Shown piece after piece: positions 47,082 to 57,196 of a DNA stretch of 64,000 nucleotides (position 1 is its first letter; every line of letters begins with the position of its first letter). The notes beneath the pieces are model-generated. The model saw only the letters and a program-made list of their open reading frames with translations, did no database searches and was not told the DNA's origin. Position numbers and translations under genes: made by a program. Origin of the DNA: Bacteroides sp. OM05-12 (GTDB taxonomy: Bacteria; Bacteroidota; Bacteroidia; Bacteroidales; Bacteroidaceae); assembly GCF_003438995.1 (NCBI RefSeq), contig NZ_QSUN01000011.1:39182-103181 (forward strand), read 5' to 3'.

Positions 47082-48761
47082 TTAATAACTTAATATTCTT
47101 TCAACACAGGTTTTATTACCACAATAATCCTCTACGATAAGAGAGAACTTATGCTTTCCCACAGAAACACGTTTCGGTTCCAAGCGAGCAGTCAAAGTTC
47201 CATTTTTTGCACTATAAGCAACAAGTACAAATTTACCATCAACAGTTCCACGATATGATTTTATCCCTGTACCAATATCACTTACCTTATATATTATACG
47301 CGCACGGGAAGAGGAATCTCCCACCGGTACAACACAAGGTGCAATTGTATCCACTGCTATGCGAAAAGTTCCCAATTCTCGAATTTTTGTTTTTACCCAA
47401 CCATTTTCGTAAGATCCCCCCACACTATAACGTTTCTTTCCGTCTCGTCTTTCTATAAAGTATTTAGTAGTATCCTTTACTGTTAAGTGACGTACTCCTA
47501 GCATCAATTCACATCCGGCATGCAATGGCAAAAGCTCGTTATGAAGTTGATATTCAAAAGAAATAGCCGAAGAATCAGTTCTCACTTTTGTGTCTAAAGC
47601 GACATTCTCATACAGCATATCTTTAGGAATAATCAATTGGAGACCGGGTTCTTGTACTACATTGGTACGATCATACCGCAGATAATGACGCATATCCGGA
47701 TAATATTCCGGAATAGATTGTTCCCTGCCACGGACAATAAAAGAATACCGGGAAATATTCCCATGTAAATCCTTCAGCACATACATAAAATGAAAATCCC
47801 GCTCCTCATTAATCTGTATAATGCCTTTATTTTCATCTGTCTGTAAAATCCGAAGAGGGTTACCCGGTGCTACGAATGACTTCATAATCCACTTTCCCTC
47901 CTTCTTATAAGCTGAATAATCCGTCCAAGAATTTATAGCACGGCTTTCATCAAAAGAATAACAATCCACCGTACTTTCAAAAACTTTCATCGTATCGACA
48001 AACAGTTCCACAGACTGCACACCATAATTATTATGTGTTCCATCCATATAATCATTCGCCGATAATCCAATCCCAATATCTCCCCATGCCTCAATAATAT
48101 GTTCCAGACAAGAAGCTCCGGATGAGGAAACAACAGAAAAAGTTTTTTTCTGCACACTTCCTTCAACAACGCCTCGTCCTACCTGCGGATAGAATGTTAT
48201 GGAATTGGCTACAGGAGGTCGGGTATCTTTTATCCTAGTAAGATAAAAAGCTAACGGATCTACCGGTTCATTTGATGCTGTTTTTCTTATCTCCATGTGT
48301 AAATGCGGTCCAAACGAGAATCCGGTATTCCCACTCATAGCAACAATTTCCCCACATTTAAAATGGAACATTGTAGAATCAGGTACTATATCTACTGCAA
48401 AAGTTTCATGATCATATTGATATTGCTCTACATAACGAGATATAGCAGGAATAAAAGAATTAAGATGTCCATATACCGATGTATATCCATTCGGATGGCT
48501 TATATATAAAGCATTACCATACCCTCCTGAAGAAACCGTAATTCTTGAGACATAACCATCCGCGATACAATGTATTGGTTTGTCTATTACTCCCTGTGTC
48601 TTAAAGTCAAGTCCTCCATGTAAATGATTAGCTCTTAATTCGCCAAAATTGGCACTCAACGACAAAGGGAAATCAAAAGGTGAAGCAAACTTTTCATGCA
48701 TTATTTCTTGTGCATGCAAAACTGAGCATGATAGCAAAATGGCAATTATATATCTTTTCAT
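47082..48761 (-). CDS. M23-family peptidase, LytM-like
   Basis: 559 residues from MKRYIIAILL; the upstream Met codons at 48776 and 48839 lie at or before the likely start of transcription. The signal ends near VLHAQ. The LytM/M23 domain has the zinc ligands in LHGGLDFKTQ and HLHMEIR. A long C-terminal beta-rich region of about 350 residues follows, which is unusual next to simple M23 enzymes but common in Bacteroides. It would cut peptidoglycan cross-links or regulate amidases. Confidence 0.88.
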   Translation of the reverse strand: MKRYIIAILLSCSVLHAQEIMHEKFASPFDFPLSLSANFGELRANHLHGGLDFKTQGVIDKPIHCIADGYVSRITVSSGGYGNALYISHPNGYTSVYGHLNSFIPAISRYVEQYQYDHETFAVDIVPDSTMFHFKCGEIVAMSGNTGFSFGPHLHMEIRKTASNEPVDPLAFYLTRIKDTRPPVANSITFYPQVGRGVVEGSVQKKTFSVVSSSGASCLEHIIEAWGDIGIGLSANDYMDGTHNNYGVQSVELFVDTMKVFESTVDCYSFDESRAINSWTDYSAYKKEGKWIMKSFVAPGNPLRILQTDENKGIIQINEERDFHFMYVLKDLHGNISRYSFIVRGREQSIPEYYPDMRHYLRYDRTNVVQEPGLQLIIPKDMLYENVALDTKVRTDSSAISFEYQLHNELLPLHAGCELMLGVRHLTVKDTTKYFIERRDGKKRYSVGGSYENGWVKTKIRELGTFRIAVDTIAPCVVPVGDSSSRARIIYKVSDIGTGIKSYRGTVDGKFVLVAYSAKNGTLTARLEPKRVSVGKHKFSLIVEDYCGNKTCVERILSY

Positions 48762-48784
48762 CGGAGTTTTATTCATGATGGGCA

Positions 48785-48792
48785 CAAACTTA
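48785..48792 (-). promoter_or_regulatory. -7 promoter box of the M23/C69 unit
   Basis: On the minus strand this reads TAAGTTTG. Its position, 24 bases before the Met at 48761, decides the choice of that start. Confidence 0.5.
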
Positions 48793-48848
48793 CAAAATAA
48801 ATATGAAAATTTCTGCATCAAAGTGTTACAACTTAACATGCAAATTCG

Positions 48849-48856
48849 TATATTTG
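48849..48856 (+). promoter_or_regulatory. -7 promoter box of the alanine dehydrogenase gene
   Basis: TATATTTG lies 32 bases before the start codon; divergent to the M23 promoter. Confidence 0.55.
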
Positions 48857-48887
48857 GAATCGTATAACACCTTAAAATTTAACGCTT

Positions 48888-49991
48888 ATGTTAATTGGAA
48901 TTCCTAAGGAGATTAAAAACAATGAAAATCGCGTGGCGCTTACTCCCGCCGGCGCAAAAGAACTAACAAAAAGAGGACATCAAGTATTTGTACAAAAAAC
49001 AGCTGGTATTAACTCAGGCTTCGCAGACGAAGAATATGAAAATGCCGAAGCTAAAATTCTTCCTTCCATTGAAGATGTGTACGCTACAGCCGAAATGATT
49101 ATCAAAGTGAAAGAGCCTATCGAACAAGAATATTCCCTTATTCGTGCCGGACAGTTGGTTTTCACTTATTTCCATTTTGCCTCTGATGAAGTTCTGACAC
49201 ACGCCATGATTAAGAGTAAAGCTATTTGCCTGGCCTATGAGACAGTGACATGGAATGGAACATTACCATTACTTATTCCTATGTCAGAAGTTGCCGGACG
49301 TATGGCAACTCAAGAGGGCGCACGTTTCTTAGAAAAGCCACAAGGAGGAAAAGGTAGATTGCTTGGAGGCGTTCCAGGCGTAAAACCGGCCCGCGTAGTT
49401 GTCCTCGGAGGAGGTATCGTAGGTTCAAATGCCGCACTAATGGCTGCAGGAATGGGAGCTGATGTCGTGATTATGGATATCTCCCTACCTAAACTTCGTC
49501 AATTGGCTGAAACAATGCCTAAGAATGTAAAGACTCTTTTCTCTTCAGCTCACAACCTTGAAAAAGAACTATCAAGAAGTGATCTGGTTATCGGAGCCGT
49601 ATTGGTTCCCGGAGCTAAAGCCCCTCACCTCATTACACGTGATATGCTAAAATTAATCAAACGGGGAACCGTCTTAGTAGATGTAGCAATAGATCAGGGA
49701 GGATGTTTTGAAAGTTCACGTCCTACAACCCATTCAGAGCCTATATATGATATCAATGGCGTAATACATTACTGCGTTGCTAATATTCCGGGCGCTGTGC
49801 CACAAACTTCTACTCTAGCATTAACTAATGCAACTTTGCCATATGCCATCCGCCTTGCAGATAAAGGTTGGCAGCAAGCTTGTCGCGAAGATGCGGGATT
49901 AGCAGATGGATTAAATGTCGTAGAAGGAAAAGTTACTTTCCGTGCGGTAGCAGAAGCATTCGGTCTGAAATATGAACCGATTAATCTATAA
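48888..49991 (+). CDS. ald: Alanine dehydrogenase
   Basis: 367 residues, normal for the family. N-terminal IGIPKEIKNNENRVALTPAG; catalytic Lys and His region IIKVKEP and FTYFHFASDE; NAD-binding VVVLGGGIVGSNAALMAAGMG; late VDVAIDQGGCFE. It interconverts alanine and pyruvate with ammonia, using NAD. It is a single gene flanked by a promoter and a terminator. Confidence 0.95.
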   Translation: MLIGIPKEIKNNENRVALTPAGAKELTKRGHQVFVQKTAGINSGFADEEYENAEAKILPSIEDVYATAEMIIKVKEPIEQEYSLIRAGQLVFTYFHFASDEVLTHAMIKSKAICLAYETVTWNGTLPLLIPMSEVAGRMATQEGARFLEKPQGGKGRLLGGVPGVKPARVVVLGGGIVGSNAALMAAGMGADVVIMDISLPKLRQLAETMPKNVKTLFSSAHNLEKELSRSDLVIGAVLVPGAKAPHLITRDMLKLIKRGTVLVDVAIDQGGCFESSRPTTHSEPIYDINGVIHYCVANIPGAVPQTSTLALTNATLPYAIRLADKGWQQACREDAGLADGLNVVEGKVTFRAVAEAFGLKYEPINL

Positions 49992-50001
49992 ATCACTATA
50001 A

Positions 50002-50034
50002 ATTAACCCGGTGACATTCAATCATCGGGTTAAT
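50002..50034. terminator. Terminator between alanine dehydrogenase and FMN oxidoreductase genes
   Basis: ATTAACCCGGTGA and TCATCGGGTTAAT form an almost perfect 13-bp stem with a 7-base loop between convergent genes. The plus-strand exit is T-rich. Confidence 0.72.
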
Positions 50035-50049
50035 CATTTCTTACTCATT

Positions 50050-51015
50050 TTATTTTTTCAAACCTTCAACAAAGCCTGAGTTATCAAGTATATACACAAA
50101 GGCATTGACATAATCATCCAGGAGTTCTCTCATAACTTGATTTACAGACTTCAAGTTCTTTAATTGTGAAGCAGCTTGCCCTATCTCCAAAGCTCCATTA
50201 TCTAAATTACCTTCAAAAATACCCATGCGAGCTTTGCCTTTGCCCATGATACGATCCAGTTCATCCTTTTCTGCACCTTGGCTTTCCGCCTTATCCAATT
50301 CTATATATAATTGATTTTTCACCATTCGTATCGGAGCAAAATGGCGTATACCTACACCAGTATCTCCACCAGATAGTTGCAAACATCTTTCCTTAAAGTT
50401 CTCATGAGCAGAACTTTCTTCAGTTAAAGCAAAAAGAGTTCCTATTTGCACTCCATCAGCTTCAAGTGCCATTGCTGCCATCATAGCCTGGCCGCTGGCA
50501 ATACCTCCTGCCGCCAACAAAGGCAAATGTGTAACAGCTCTTACCTCACGGATAAGACACATTGTAGTCGTTTCATCTAATCCATTATGCCCTCCGGCTT
50601 CAAAACCTTCTGCAACAATAATATCAACACCTGCTTCCTCACTTTTCGTTGCAAAACGAGCACTTGAAACAACATGTGCTACCCTAGCGCCTTTCTCATG
50701 CAAAAAAGAAGTCCATGTTTGGGGATTTCCAGCTGAAGTAAAAACAATATTTACTCCCTCTTTCACAATCACATCCATGATTTCTTCTACTCTCGGACAC
50801 ATTAATGGAACATTTACTCCAAATGGTTTATTTGTCGCCTTCTTACATTTCTGTATATGTTCTCGAAGAATCTCCGGATACATTGTTCCTGCACCTATCA
50901 GTCCTAATCCTCCAGCATTACTTACTGCTGAAGCCAACCTCCAACCGGAACACCAAGCCATTCCTCCTTGAATAATTGGATATTGAATGCCTAACAAACT
51001 GCATATTCTATTCAT
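50050..51015 (-). CDS. FMN-dependent oxidoreductase, nitronate monooxygenase/FabK-like
   Basis: 321 residues, TIM-barrel with FMN motifs: YPIIQGGMAWCSGWRLASAV at the start, then NAGGLGLIGAG, IVAEGFEAGGHNG and LAAGGIASGQAMMAAMALEA. These fit both 2-nitropropane dioxygenase and the enoyl-ACP reductase FabK, which share the fold. The His after AGG is present. A FabK role is possible in Bacteroidetes but cannot be decided from sequence alone. It follows the DUF4249 gene by 70 bases and may or may not share its transcript. Confidence 0.82.
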   Translation of the reverse strand: MNRICSLLGIQYPIIQGGMAWCSGWRLASAVSNAGGLGLIGAGTMYPEILREHIQKCKKATNKPFGVNVPLMCPRVEEIMDVIVKEGVNIVFTSAGNPQTWTSFLHEKGARVAHVVSSARFATKSEEAGVDIIVAEGFEAGGHNGLDETTTMCLIREVRAVTHLPLLAAGGIASGQAMMAAMALEADGVQIGTLFALTEESSAHENFKERCLQLSGGDTGVGIRHFAPIRMVKNQLYIELDKAESQGAEKDELDRIMGKGKARMGIFEGNLDNGALEIGQAASQLKNLKSVNQVMRELLDDYVNAFVYILDNSGFVEGLKK

Positions 51016-51085
51016 ATATTCACAACATTACATTATTGGAATAAAACAAAAAAAATGCAGAAAGGTTCATTACCTTCCGGTCTAT

Positions 51086-52096
51086 TTACCAATTATAGGT
51101 TCTTTTAAAATAAAAATATTCCGTTTTATAACGGCTATATGCTCCCAGATAACCCAATCCTCCAAGCACATTTGAATAAGGCTTTACCGGTTGAGCAAAT
51201 CCACTATTCGCTAGGTCATCATCCCGTAGCATTTCAAGAGAACGGAGATAATTATAATACTCTTCAGACAACGTATAAAACTCAATGGCATACCGGATAT
51301 ATTCATGACTATAATAACCTTCATCCATTTTCGGTAATACCATATTTACAGAATCACAAGACTCCATCATTCCGGTAAGAAAATTACTTTCTTTTATATG
51401 AAAGGTATATGTTTGTCCGCTTATCTTTTCATCATCAAAAATCATAATACCGGATGCTTGCGAATCACTTCCATCCATAAACATATCATCAAGAATAGAA
51501 TATGAAGAAGTAAAAAGTGGTTCATTTTCTTTATTAATCGTTGTAGTATAAGGATAAAAGCAGGGTAATTCTTCATTTTCATCCCAATATGCAGTTTCTG
51601 CATAAACAAGCAATCCATAATAGTTTTTCACATTTGAAATATCCGTAAAAGTTGCAGAAATATTCATATTTACACTACCATTAGTATTATTTTCAGGTAC
51701 AAAACTTACATGTTCCAATGTAGTTAATGATGGTAATGTCGTTTCTGCCTGAATATCAGAGAATCCCTTAGCCGAAGCAACAACACGAACGCAATCCCCC
51801 GGGTTAAACTTCTTATGTTGACCGTAATATATTCCTTTTCCTGCATATTGCATTTGTTTGCCAGGTAAATCATTCACATATAAACACACCGTCGCCCCAA
51901 TCAAGGAGTCTGCTTTCGGTTTATCCGTGACAAACCAACTTTCACTAAGATGAATATACACTCCATCTGTTTCAGATATAACATTACCTTTCATTACTAT
52001 TTTCGGTGCAGTACGATAAGATTCCAAATCAAAATCCTGATAGCAAGACACAAAAACAAAAAGCGTTGCAATATATAAATATATCTTTTTCATCAT
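51086..52096 (-). CDS. DUF4249 lipoprotein
   Basis: 336 residues with a lipobox (FVFVSC) and a family-typical start IVMKGNVISETDGVYIHLS. DUF4249 proteins in Bacteroidetes lie beside TonB-dependent receptors with carboxypeptidase-like domains, as here, 6 bases downstream. The domain is beta-rich, with no catalytic motif. It probably helps the receptor at the outer membrane; substrate unknown. Confidence 0.82.
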   Translation of the reverse strand: MMKKIYLYIATLFVFVSCYQDFDLESYRTAPKIVMKGNVISETDGVYIHLSESWFVTDKPKADSLIGATVCLYVNDLPGKQMQYAGKGIYYGQHKKFNPGDCVRVVASAKGFSDIQAETTLPSLTTLEHVSFVPENNTNGSVNMNISATFTDISNVKNYYGLLVYAETAYWDENEELPCFYPYTTTINKENEPLFTSSYSILDDMFMDGSDSQASGIMIFDDEKISGQTYTFHIKESNFLTGMMESCDSVNMVLPKMDEGYYSHEYIRYAIEFYTLSEEYYNYLRSLEMLRDDDLANSGFAQPVKPYSNVLGGLGYLGAYSRYKTEYFYFKRTYNW

Positions 52097-52102
52097 GTAT
52101 TC

Positions 52103-54757
52103 TCAAAATTTAAGTGTATAACTGAATGATGGAATAATAGGAATAACCCCCTTTGTACGAGACTTAATTCCATCCCAATGATATCCCCCCTTTTCATCAT
52201 AATGTTCCAACGTTTTCACATCTAACAAAAACGGGTTAAAACGACAATAAGCATTATAAAGGCTAAAGTTCCAGATTCCTTCATTACCTCTTTTTGTACG
52301 AGTATAAAGATTTACACCAACATCTAAACGATGATAAGCCGGCATACGGATATTATTGAAATGCTCATAAGTAGCACCTCCATTATATTGTTCCAAAGGA
52401 TAAGTAACCCAATTACCAGTCGCATAAGTCCAAGCAGCAAAGGCTTCCCATTTCTTATTAAAACGATATGCCAAACTAAGATTAAACTTATGCCTGTTAT
52501 CAAATCTAGAAGGGTACCAATTTCCCTCATTATGCTGTGCAAAACGACGTTCAGCCCATGAAAGCGCATAAGAAGCTTCTGCTGAAATACGTCCGACCGA
52601 ATGTTTCAACGACACTTCCAGACCATATCCACGAGCAGTTCCTTCAACCACTTTCTTTTCCCATCCCTCGTATGCAGGAGAAAAACGCGGAGAATCCCTA
52701 TAGTCTATCACATGTTGCATATTTTTATAATACCCTTCTACACAGGCTTCAATATTCCATGGAAGTTTATAATACAGGCCTAATGATATTTGTCGCGAAA
52801 GCATCGGACGGATATTATTCGTAACCGGTACCCAAAGATCAGAAGGTAAGTTAAGATAAGTAGTTGAAAGCATATGTACATATTGATTCATTTTTGAATA
52901 AGAAACTTTCAATGAAAGCCTATTCGAAAGCAGAAAACGCGTAGAAAAACGAGGTTGTACCGATAAATAAGTCTGTTGCCGCACACTAAACAATGTACCA
53001 CGTACACCGATATTCATCCTCCACCAACGAAACAAATCCATTTCATCTTCAACATAAAGAGAAAATTCATGCGCATGAATTGAAGGTACATTAGAGTTCG
53101 ATTCCAATTGTTTATCTTTTCCTCCGTTTACAGACACTGTAACATCCCTATTCTCTTGCGGACTGAAGATATGATATAAATAATCCGAACCGAAACGGAT
53201 ATGATGGAAAGAGGACGGACGATAATCAAAATCCGCACGATACCCCAAATCTTGTATCGTTGTCTGATTTACACGGTCAGAAATCTTCGTATTCAACCAT
53301 GAGCTATCATTTTTCTTTCCATCTAAAAACTTTTCATAATCATTCATACGGGAACGATAACGCGAACTAACGACAGAAATATTACCATAAAGATGATTAT
53401 TGAATTCATAATTCCAATTCAAAGAAGCAATTATATTACCCCATTTCATAGATGTATGTTGATTATAATTATTCACACTCTCAGCATCATTCAAATCATA
53501 TTTATCAGTCGTCTTAAATACATCATTACCCGAATAAACACTAAGATTAAGATGGCTACGATAAGAGAAATGATGGGTAATCTTTGCATTCAAATCATGA
53601 AAAGCATAACGAAAAAAATATTTATCTTCTTTACTTTTAGCATTCAAAATAGCAAATACCGGTGCAGTCAACACATCTAACCATGTACGTCGTAATGCTA
53701 TATTAAAAGAAGTTTTATCTTTAATTATCGGTCCTTCCAATTGGATACGCCCTTCTGTTAATCCGACAGAGAAAACTCCATGAAAATGTTTCATATCACC
53801 ATCTTTCGTACGAACATCCACAACAGAAGAAAGCCTTCCTCCATAACGTGCCGGAAAACTACTTTTATAGAAATCCACTGTCTTAATTGCATCACTGTTG
53901 AAAGCAGAAAAAAGTCCGGCCAAATGATTTATTTGATACACAGGATTACCATCTATCAGAAACAAATTTTCATCTGAATTACCTCCACGCACATACATTC
54001 CGGCAATTAACTCCGTACCGGAAGCAACTCCGGGTAACATTTGTAGTCGTTTCACCAAATCCGGAGAACTGAATACAGAGGGTACGTCCCGTATATCTGC
54101 ACCGCTAAGTTGCACTTTTCCTGTTTGAGCACTTAATAATGAAGAATGTCTGTTTTCCCCTTCTACCACTACTTCTTGTAAAGTTGCTCGTTCCGGTAAA
54201 GAAAAAGAGATTACCGTATCCTGTTTTAAATTAAAAGTTATTTCTTTCTCCCGAAAGCCTACATAAGAAGCAAACAATTCAATGTTTCCTTGTGGCAGAC
54301 TAAGACTGTAAAATCCATAATTATTCGTCGCCGTACCTCTATTAGTTAATCTGTCTTGCAAAGTAGCACCCAATAAAGTTTCACCGGATTCATCGGTTAC
54401 ATAGCCACTGATTGTGTAAGTATGAGTTCTCAGCATTTTCTTTAAAATAATGTATTTACCATTGCTGTGCCATTGCAACGAAAGCGGCCGAAACAAACGG
54501 TCCAAACATTCATCAAAAGGTTCTTGTATCGCACGAAAAGTAATCGGTTTTACATTCTTAAAAAGAGAAGACTCATAAGAAAAAGAAATATCCGACTGTT
54601 GCTCTATTAGAACCAAAACCTCTCGTAAAGGCATATTTCTTACAGAAAGAGAAATGGTTCCATGCACTGTTTTAGAAAGATTTTGCGCATTAACTCGTAT
54701 GAAAGGCAAAAGAAATATAGCGATCATACAAAGTACTTTTCCTAATTTCCAATACAT
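52103..54757 (-). CDS. TonB-dependent outer-membrane receptor with STN domain (FecA type)
   Basis: 884 residues. A signal peptide ends near VNAQ. An STN domain (about 30-110) signals to a FecR anti-sigma factor, and a carboxypeptidase-like domain follows (SGYVTDESGETLLGATLQD). The plug has LQMLPGVASGTELIAGMYVRGG, and a 22-strand barrel follows. The STN domain, with FecR and an ECF sigma factor upstream, forms a signal relay from the outer membrane to transcription. The ligand is unknown; there are no SusD-like or iron-specific genes beside it. Confidence 0.92.
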   Translation of the reverse strand: MYWKLGKVLCMIAIFLLPFIRVNAQNLSKTVHGTISLSVRNMPLREVLVLIEQQSDISFSYESSLFKNVKPITFRAIQEPFDECLDRLFRPLSLQWHSNGKYIILKKMLRTHTYTISGYVTDESGETLLGATLQDRLTNRGTATNNYGFYSLSLPQGNIELFASYVGFREKEITFNLKQDTVISFSLPERATLQEVVVEGENRHSSLLSAQTGKVQLSGADIRDVPSVFSSPDLVKRLQMLPGVASGTELIAGMYVRGGNSDENLFLIDGNPVYQINHLAGLFSAFNSDAIKTVDFYKSSFPARYGGRLSSVVDVRTKDGDMKHFHGVFSVGLTEGRIQLEGPIIKDKTSFNIALRRTWLDVLTAPVFAILNAKSKEDKYFFRYAFHDLNAKITHHFSYRSHLNLSVYSGNDVFKTTDKYDLNDAESVNNYNQHTSMKWGNIIASLNWNYEFNNHLYGNISVVSSRYRSRMNDYEKFLDGKKNDSSWLNTKISDRVNQTTIQDLGYRADFDYRPSSFHHIRFGSDYLYHIFSPQENRDVTVSVNGGKDKQLESNSNVPSIHAHEFSLYVEDEMDLFRWWRMNIGVRGTLFSVRQQTYLSVQPRFSTRFLLSNRLSLKVSYSKMNQYVHMLSTTYLNLPSDLWVPVTNNIRPMLSRQISLGLYYKLPWNIEACVEGYYKNMQHVIDYRDSPRFSPAYEGWEKKVVEGTARGYGLEVSLKHSVGRISAEASYALSWAERRFAQHNEGNWYPSRFDNRHKFNLSLAYRFNKKWEAFAAWTYATGNWVTYPLEQYNGGATYEHFNNIRMPAYHRLDVGVNLYTRTKRGNEGIWNFSLYNAYCRFNPFLLDVKTLEHYDEKGGYHWDGIKSRTKGVIPIIPSFSYTLKF

Positions 54758-54760
54758 AAA

Positions 54761-55693
54761 TTACTGTTTAATTTCTAATTTTACATCAAGGGTTTCATTT
54801 ATCACTTTCAGGACATCCGGCAAAAGCATATTATTAAATGTAGCAGTCAATTGTTTATCTATATTCCCCACAGGTTTTAACAGAACATGATAATGTTTCT
54901 CCAATGTACTAACCACCTGTATCAAAGACGTCTCATTAAAACGAAGAACACCTGTTACCCATGATAATTCATTAGTATCCGGTTTTGTTTGCAACACAAT
55001 CTTGTTATCCGTCGAACTATATTTGGCTGACATACCTGCAGTAAGTATCACATTATTACCGGATTTTTTTGCGGAAAAAGCAACCTTACCGTATTCTACC
55101 CATACTTCAGACTCTTGCATATTCGTTTCAACCTGAAAAGCAGTACCGAGTACCCTCACATTTGTCTGATTCGAGACTATAGTAAAAGGATGAGCAGGGT
55201 CACGCCGTACACGAAAAAAAGCTTTGCCATTCATCTGAACCGCACGATATTTACAGCCGTAAACCGCTTTGTCATACCGCAAAGACGAATTTCTTGCTAG
55301 TATAACCTCTGTACTATCCGGAAGATAAACAATATCTTTATCTATAATCGAATTTACAACGATCCATTCGGAAGAGGGATGAGTAAACCAATATAAAGCA
55401 AAGCCACCTAATATTAACATTAAAGCCACCGCAGCCACACGATACGCTTTTCTATAAAAAAGAATAATACGGGGTTTACCTATACGGGCATAAACCCGAT
55501 TCCAAGCTTTACCACTATCTAATTTACCATCAACATAAAAGGATGAAACAAATGTAAGGCCTTCACGTAAATTTTCCACTTCTTTCTTATTAGAAAGAGA
55601 TTCATCCATCCAATGTTCCACCAATAAACATTCCTCTTCTGATGCCTCACCGCTCAGATATTTAGCTAAAATACAATTGTCAATCTTACTCAT
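54761..55693 (-). CDS. FecR-family anti-sigma factor
   Basis: 310 residues. A cytoplasmic N-terminus has an acidic zinc-free anti-sigma region (EEECLLVEHWMDESLSNKKE). A membrane helix lies near residues 86-104 (VAAVALMLILGGFALYWF), then the periplasmic FecR domain (RYDKAVYGCKYRAVQMNGKAFFRV) and a DUF4974-type C-terminus (FNETSLIQVVSTLEKHYHV). It holds the ECF sigma factor until the receptor is occupied. The receptor gene begins 3 bases later. Confidence 0.93.
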   Translation of the reverse strand: MSKIDNCILAKYLSGEASEEECLLVEHWMDESLSNKKEVENLREGLTFVSSFYVDGKLDSGKAWNRVYARIGKPRIILFYRKAYRVAAVALMLILGGFALYWFTHPSSEWIVVNSIIDKDIVYLPDSTEVILARNSSLRYDKAVYGCKYRAVQMNGKAFFRVRRDPAHPFTIVSNQTNVRVLGTAFQVETNMQESEVWVEYGKVAFSAKKSGNNVILTAGMSAKYSSTDNKIVLQTKPDTNELSWVTGVLRFNETSLIQVVSTLEKHYHVLLKPVGNIDKQLTATFNNMLLPDVLKVINETLDVKLEIKQ

Positions 55694-55766
55694 AATAGTA
55701 TTCCTTACCTCTTGTCTATCTTTAAGACAAGAAGAAAAGAAAAACCCCTATCATTAATAAAAGAAA

Positions 55767-56282
55767 TTATCCAAAAAAGAAAAGATAAATACGGTAGGCC
55801 ATTTCCCGAAGTGTTTTAAGAGCTTTTCCCATCTGATTTTCTACTGTTTTTATTGAGATATGGAGTTCAGCAGCAATCTCTTGGTAACGCATTCCATCAC
55901 GTTTACACATCAAGAATATCTTACGGCGTTCGAGAGGAAGTTCATCTATCACTTTCCACAATCTCGCATCCCTTTCAGAACGTTCTATCATTTCTTCTTG
56001 TGAGGTATCCGGAATATCTCCCTCTAATTCTTCTTCCGGCAATTCTTGTTTTATAATAGACAAGTAATTTAAGCAACGATTTCTTACCGCCCTATAAAGA
56101 TAAGCTTTAGGATTTTCAATAACAACTCCTGTCAATGATTTCTCCCACACATCCACAAAAGCCTGTTGCACTATATCTTCGGAATCGTCGACACTATTCA
56201 ACATCCGCATTGCATATAAATTTAGCGGACGGTATAAAATCTTAAACTGACATTCAAATTCATCAACAGTTAAAGAAAGCAT
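55767..56282 (-). CDS. ECF sigma factor (RpoE-like, FecI type)
   Basis: 171 residues. Region 2 is FKILYRPLNLYAMRMLNSVDDSEDIVQQAFVDVWEK, and region 4 is LPLERRKIFLMCKRDGMRYQEIAAELHISIKTVENQM with the helix-turn-helix. It is the first gene of the ECF/FecR/TonB/DUF4249 unit and should direct transcription of the unit itself in response to the receptor. Confidence 0.94.
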   Translation of the reverse strand: MLSLTVDEFECQFKILYRPLNLYAMRMLNSVDDSEDIVQQAFVDVWEKSLTGVVIENPKAYLYRAVRNRCLNYLSIIKQELPEEELEGDIPDTSQEEMIERSERDARLWKVIDELPLERRKIFLMCKRDGMRYQEIAAELHISIKTVENQMGKALKTLREMAYRIYLFFFG

Positions 56283-56356
56283 ATATTAGGAAAGAAATTA
56301 TTGAAGTAGTCACTCTGATGTTAACCGAATAACATCAGAGTAACAAAATAGTCTTA

Positions 56357-57196
56357 TTAACAAGCCTTAAAACTCATATCAAGGCCTTTTACTGAGTGAG
56401 TCAAAGCACCTACAGAGATGAAATCCACACCACATTCGGCATAATCGCGAAGTGTATCAAACGTAATACCGCCTGAAGATTCTATTTCATACTTACCGGC
56501 AATCATCTCTACTGCTTTCTTCGTATTCTCCAGAGTAAAGTTATCCAGCATTATGCGGTCTACACCACCAATATTTAAGACTTGTTGTATTTCATCAAAG
56601 TTTCGGACTTCAATTTCAATCTTCAAGTCCTTTCCCTTACTCTTGCAATATTCTTTTGCACGATTAATCGCTTTATCAATACCTCCGGCAAAATCCACAT
56701 GATTATCCTTTAGAAGAATCATATCAAATAAGCCTATACGGTGATTAACCCCACCACCTATCTTTACAGCCATTTTTTCCAACATACGCATACCCGGAGT
56801 AGTCTTACGAGTATCCAACACGCGCGTCTTCGTCCCTTCCAATTGTTTCACATATTTACGTGTCATGGTAGCAATTCCGCTCATTCGCTGCATAACATTC
56901 AGCATCAAACGTTCTGTTTGCAGCAAAGATTGAACTTTTCCCTCTACAATCATTGCCACATCACCCGGCTTTACTTCCTCGCCATCATTAATAAAAACCT
57001 CCACTTTCATGATCGGATCAAAACGATGAAAGATTTCCTTTGCTATCTCAATTCCGGCCAGCACACCGGCTTCTTTTATTAAAAGTTTGGATTTCCCCAT
57101 TGCAGTAGCAGGGATACATGATAAGGTAGTGTGATCTCCATCACCTATATCTTCGGCAAAAGCAAGATCTATTAATTTATCAATTAGCTCATTCAT
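56357..57196 (-). CDS. nadC: Nicotinate-nucleotide pyrophosphorylase (quinolinate phosphoribosyltransferase)
   Basis: 279 residues. EDIGDGDHTTLSCIP at the N-terminus, RMSGIATMTRKYV, DTRKTTPGMRMLEKMAVKIGGG and the DRIMLDNF core are all present. It converts quinolinate and PRPP to nicotinate mononucleotide in NAD synthesis. It overlaps the end of the upstream DUF4783 gene by 8 bases. Confidence 0.96.
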   Translation of the reverse strand: MNELIDKLIDLAFAEDIGDGDHTTLSCIPATAMGKSKLLIKEAGVLAGIEIAKEIFHRFDPIMKVEVFINDGEEVKPGDVAMIVEGKVQSLLQTERLMLNVMQRMSGIATMTRKYVKQLEGTKTRVLDTRKTTPGMRMLEKMAVKIGGGVNHRIGLFDMILLKDNHVDFAGGIDKAINRAKEYCKSKGKDLKIEIEVRNFDEIQQVLNIGGVDRIMLDNFTLENTKKAVEMIAGKYEIESSGGITFDTLRDYAECGVDFISVGALTHSVKGLDMSFKAC

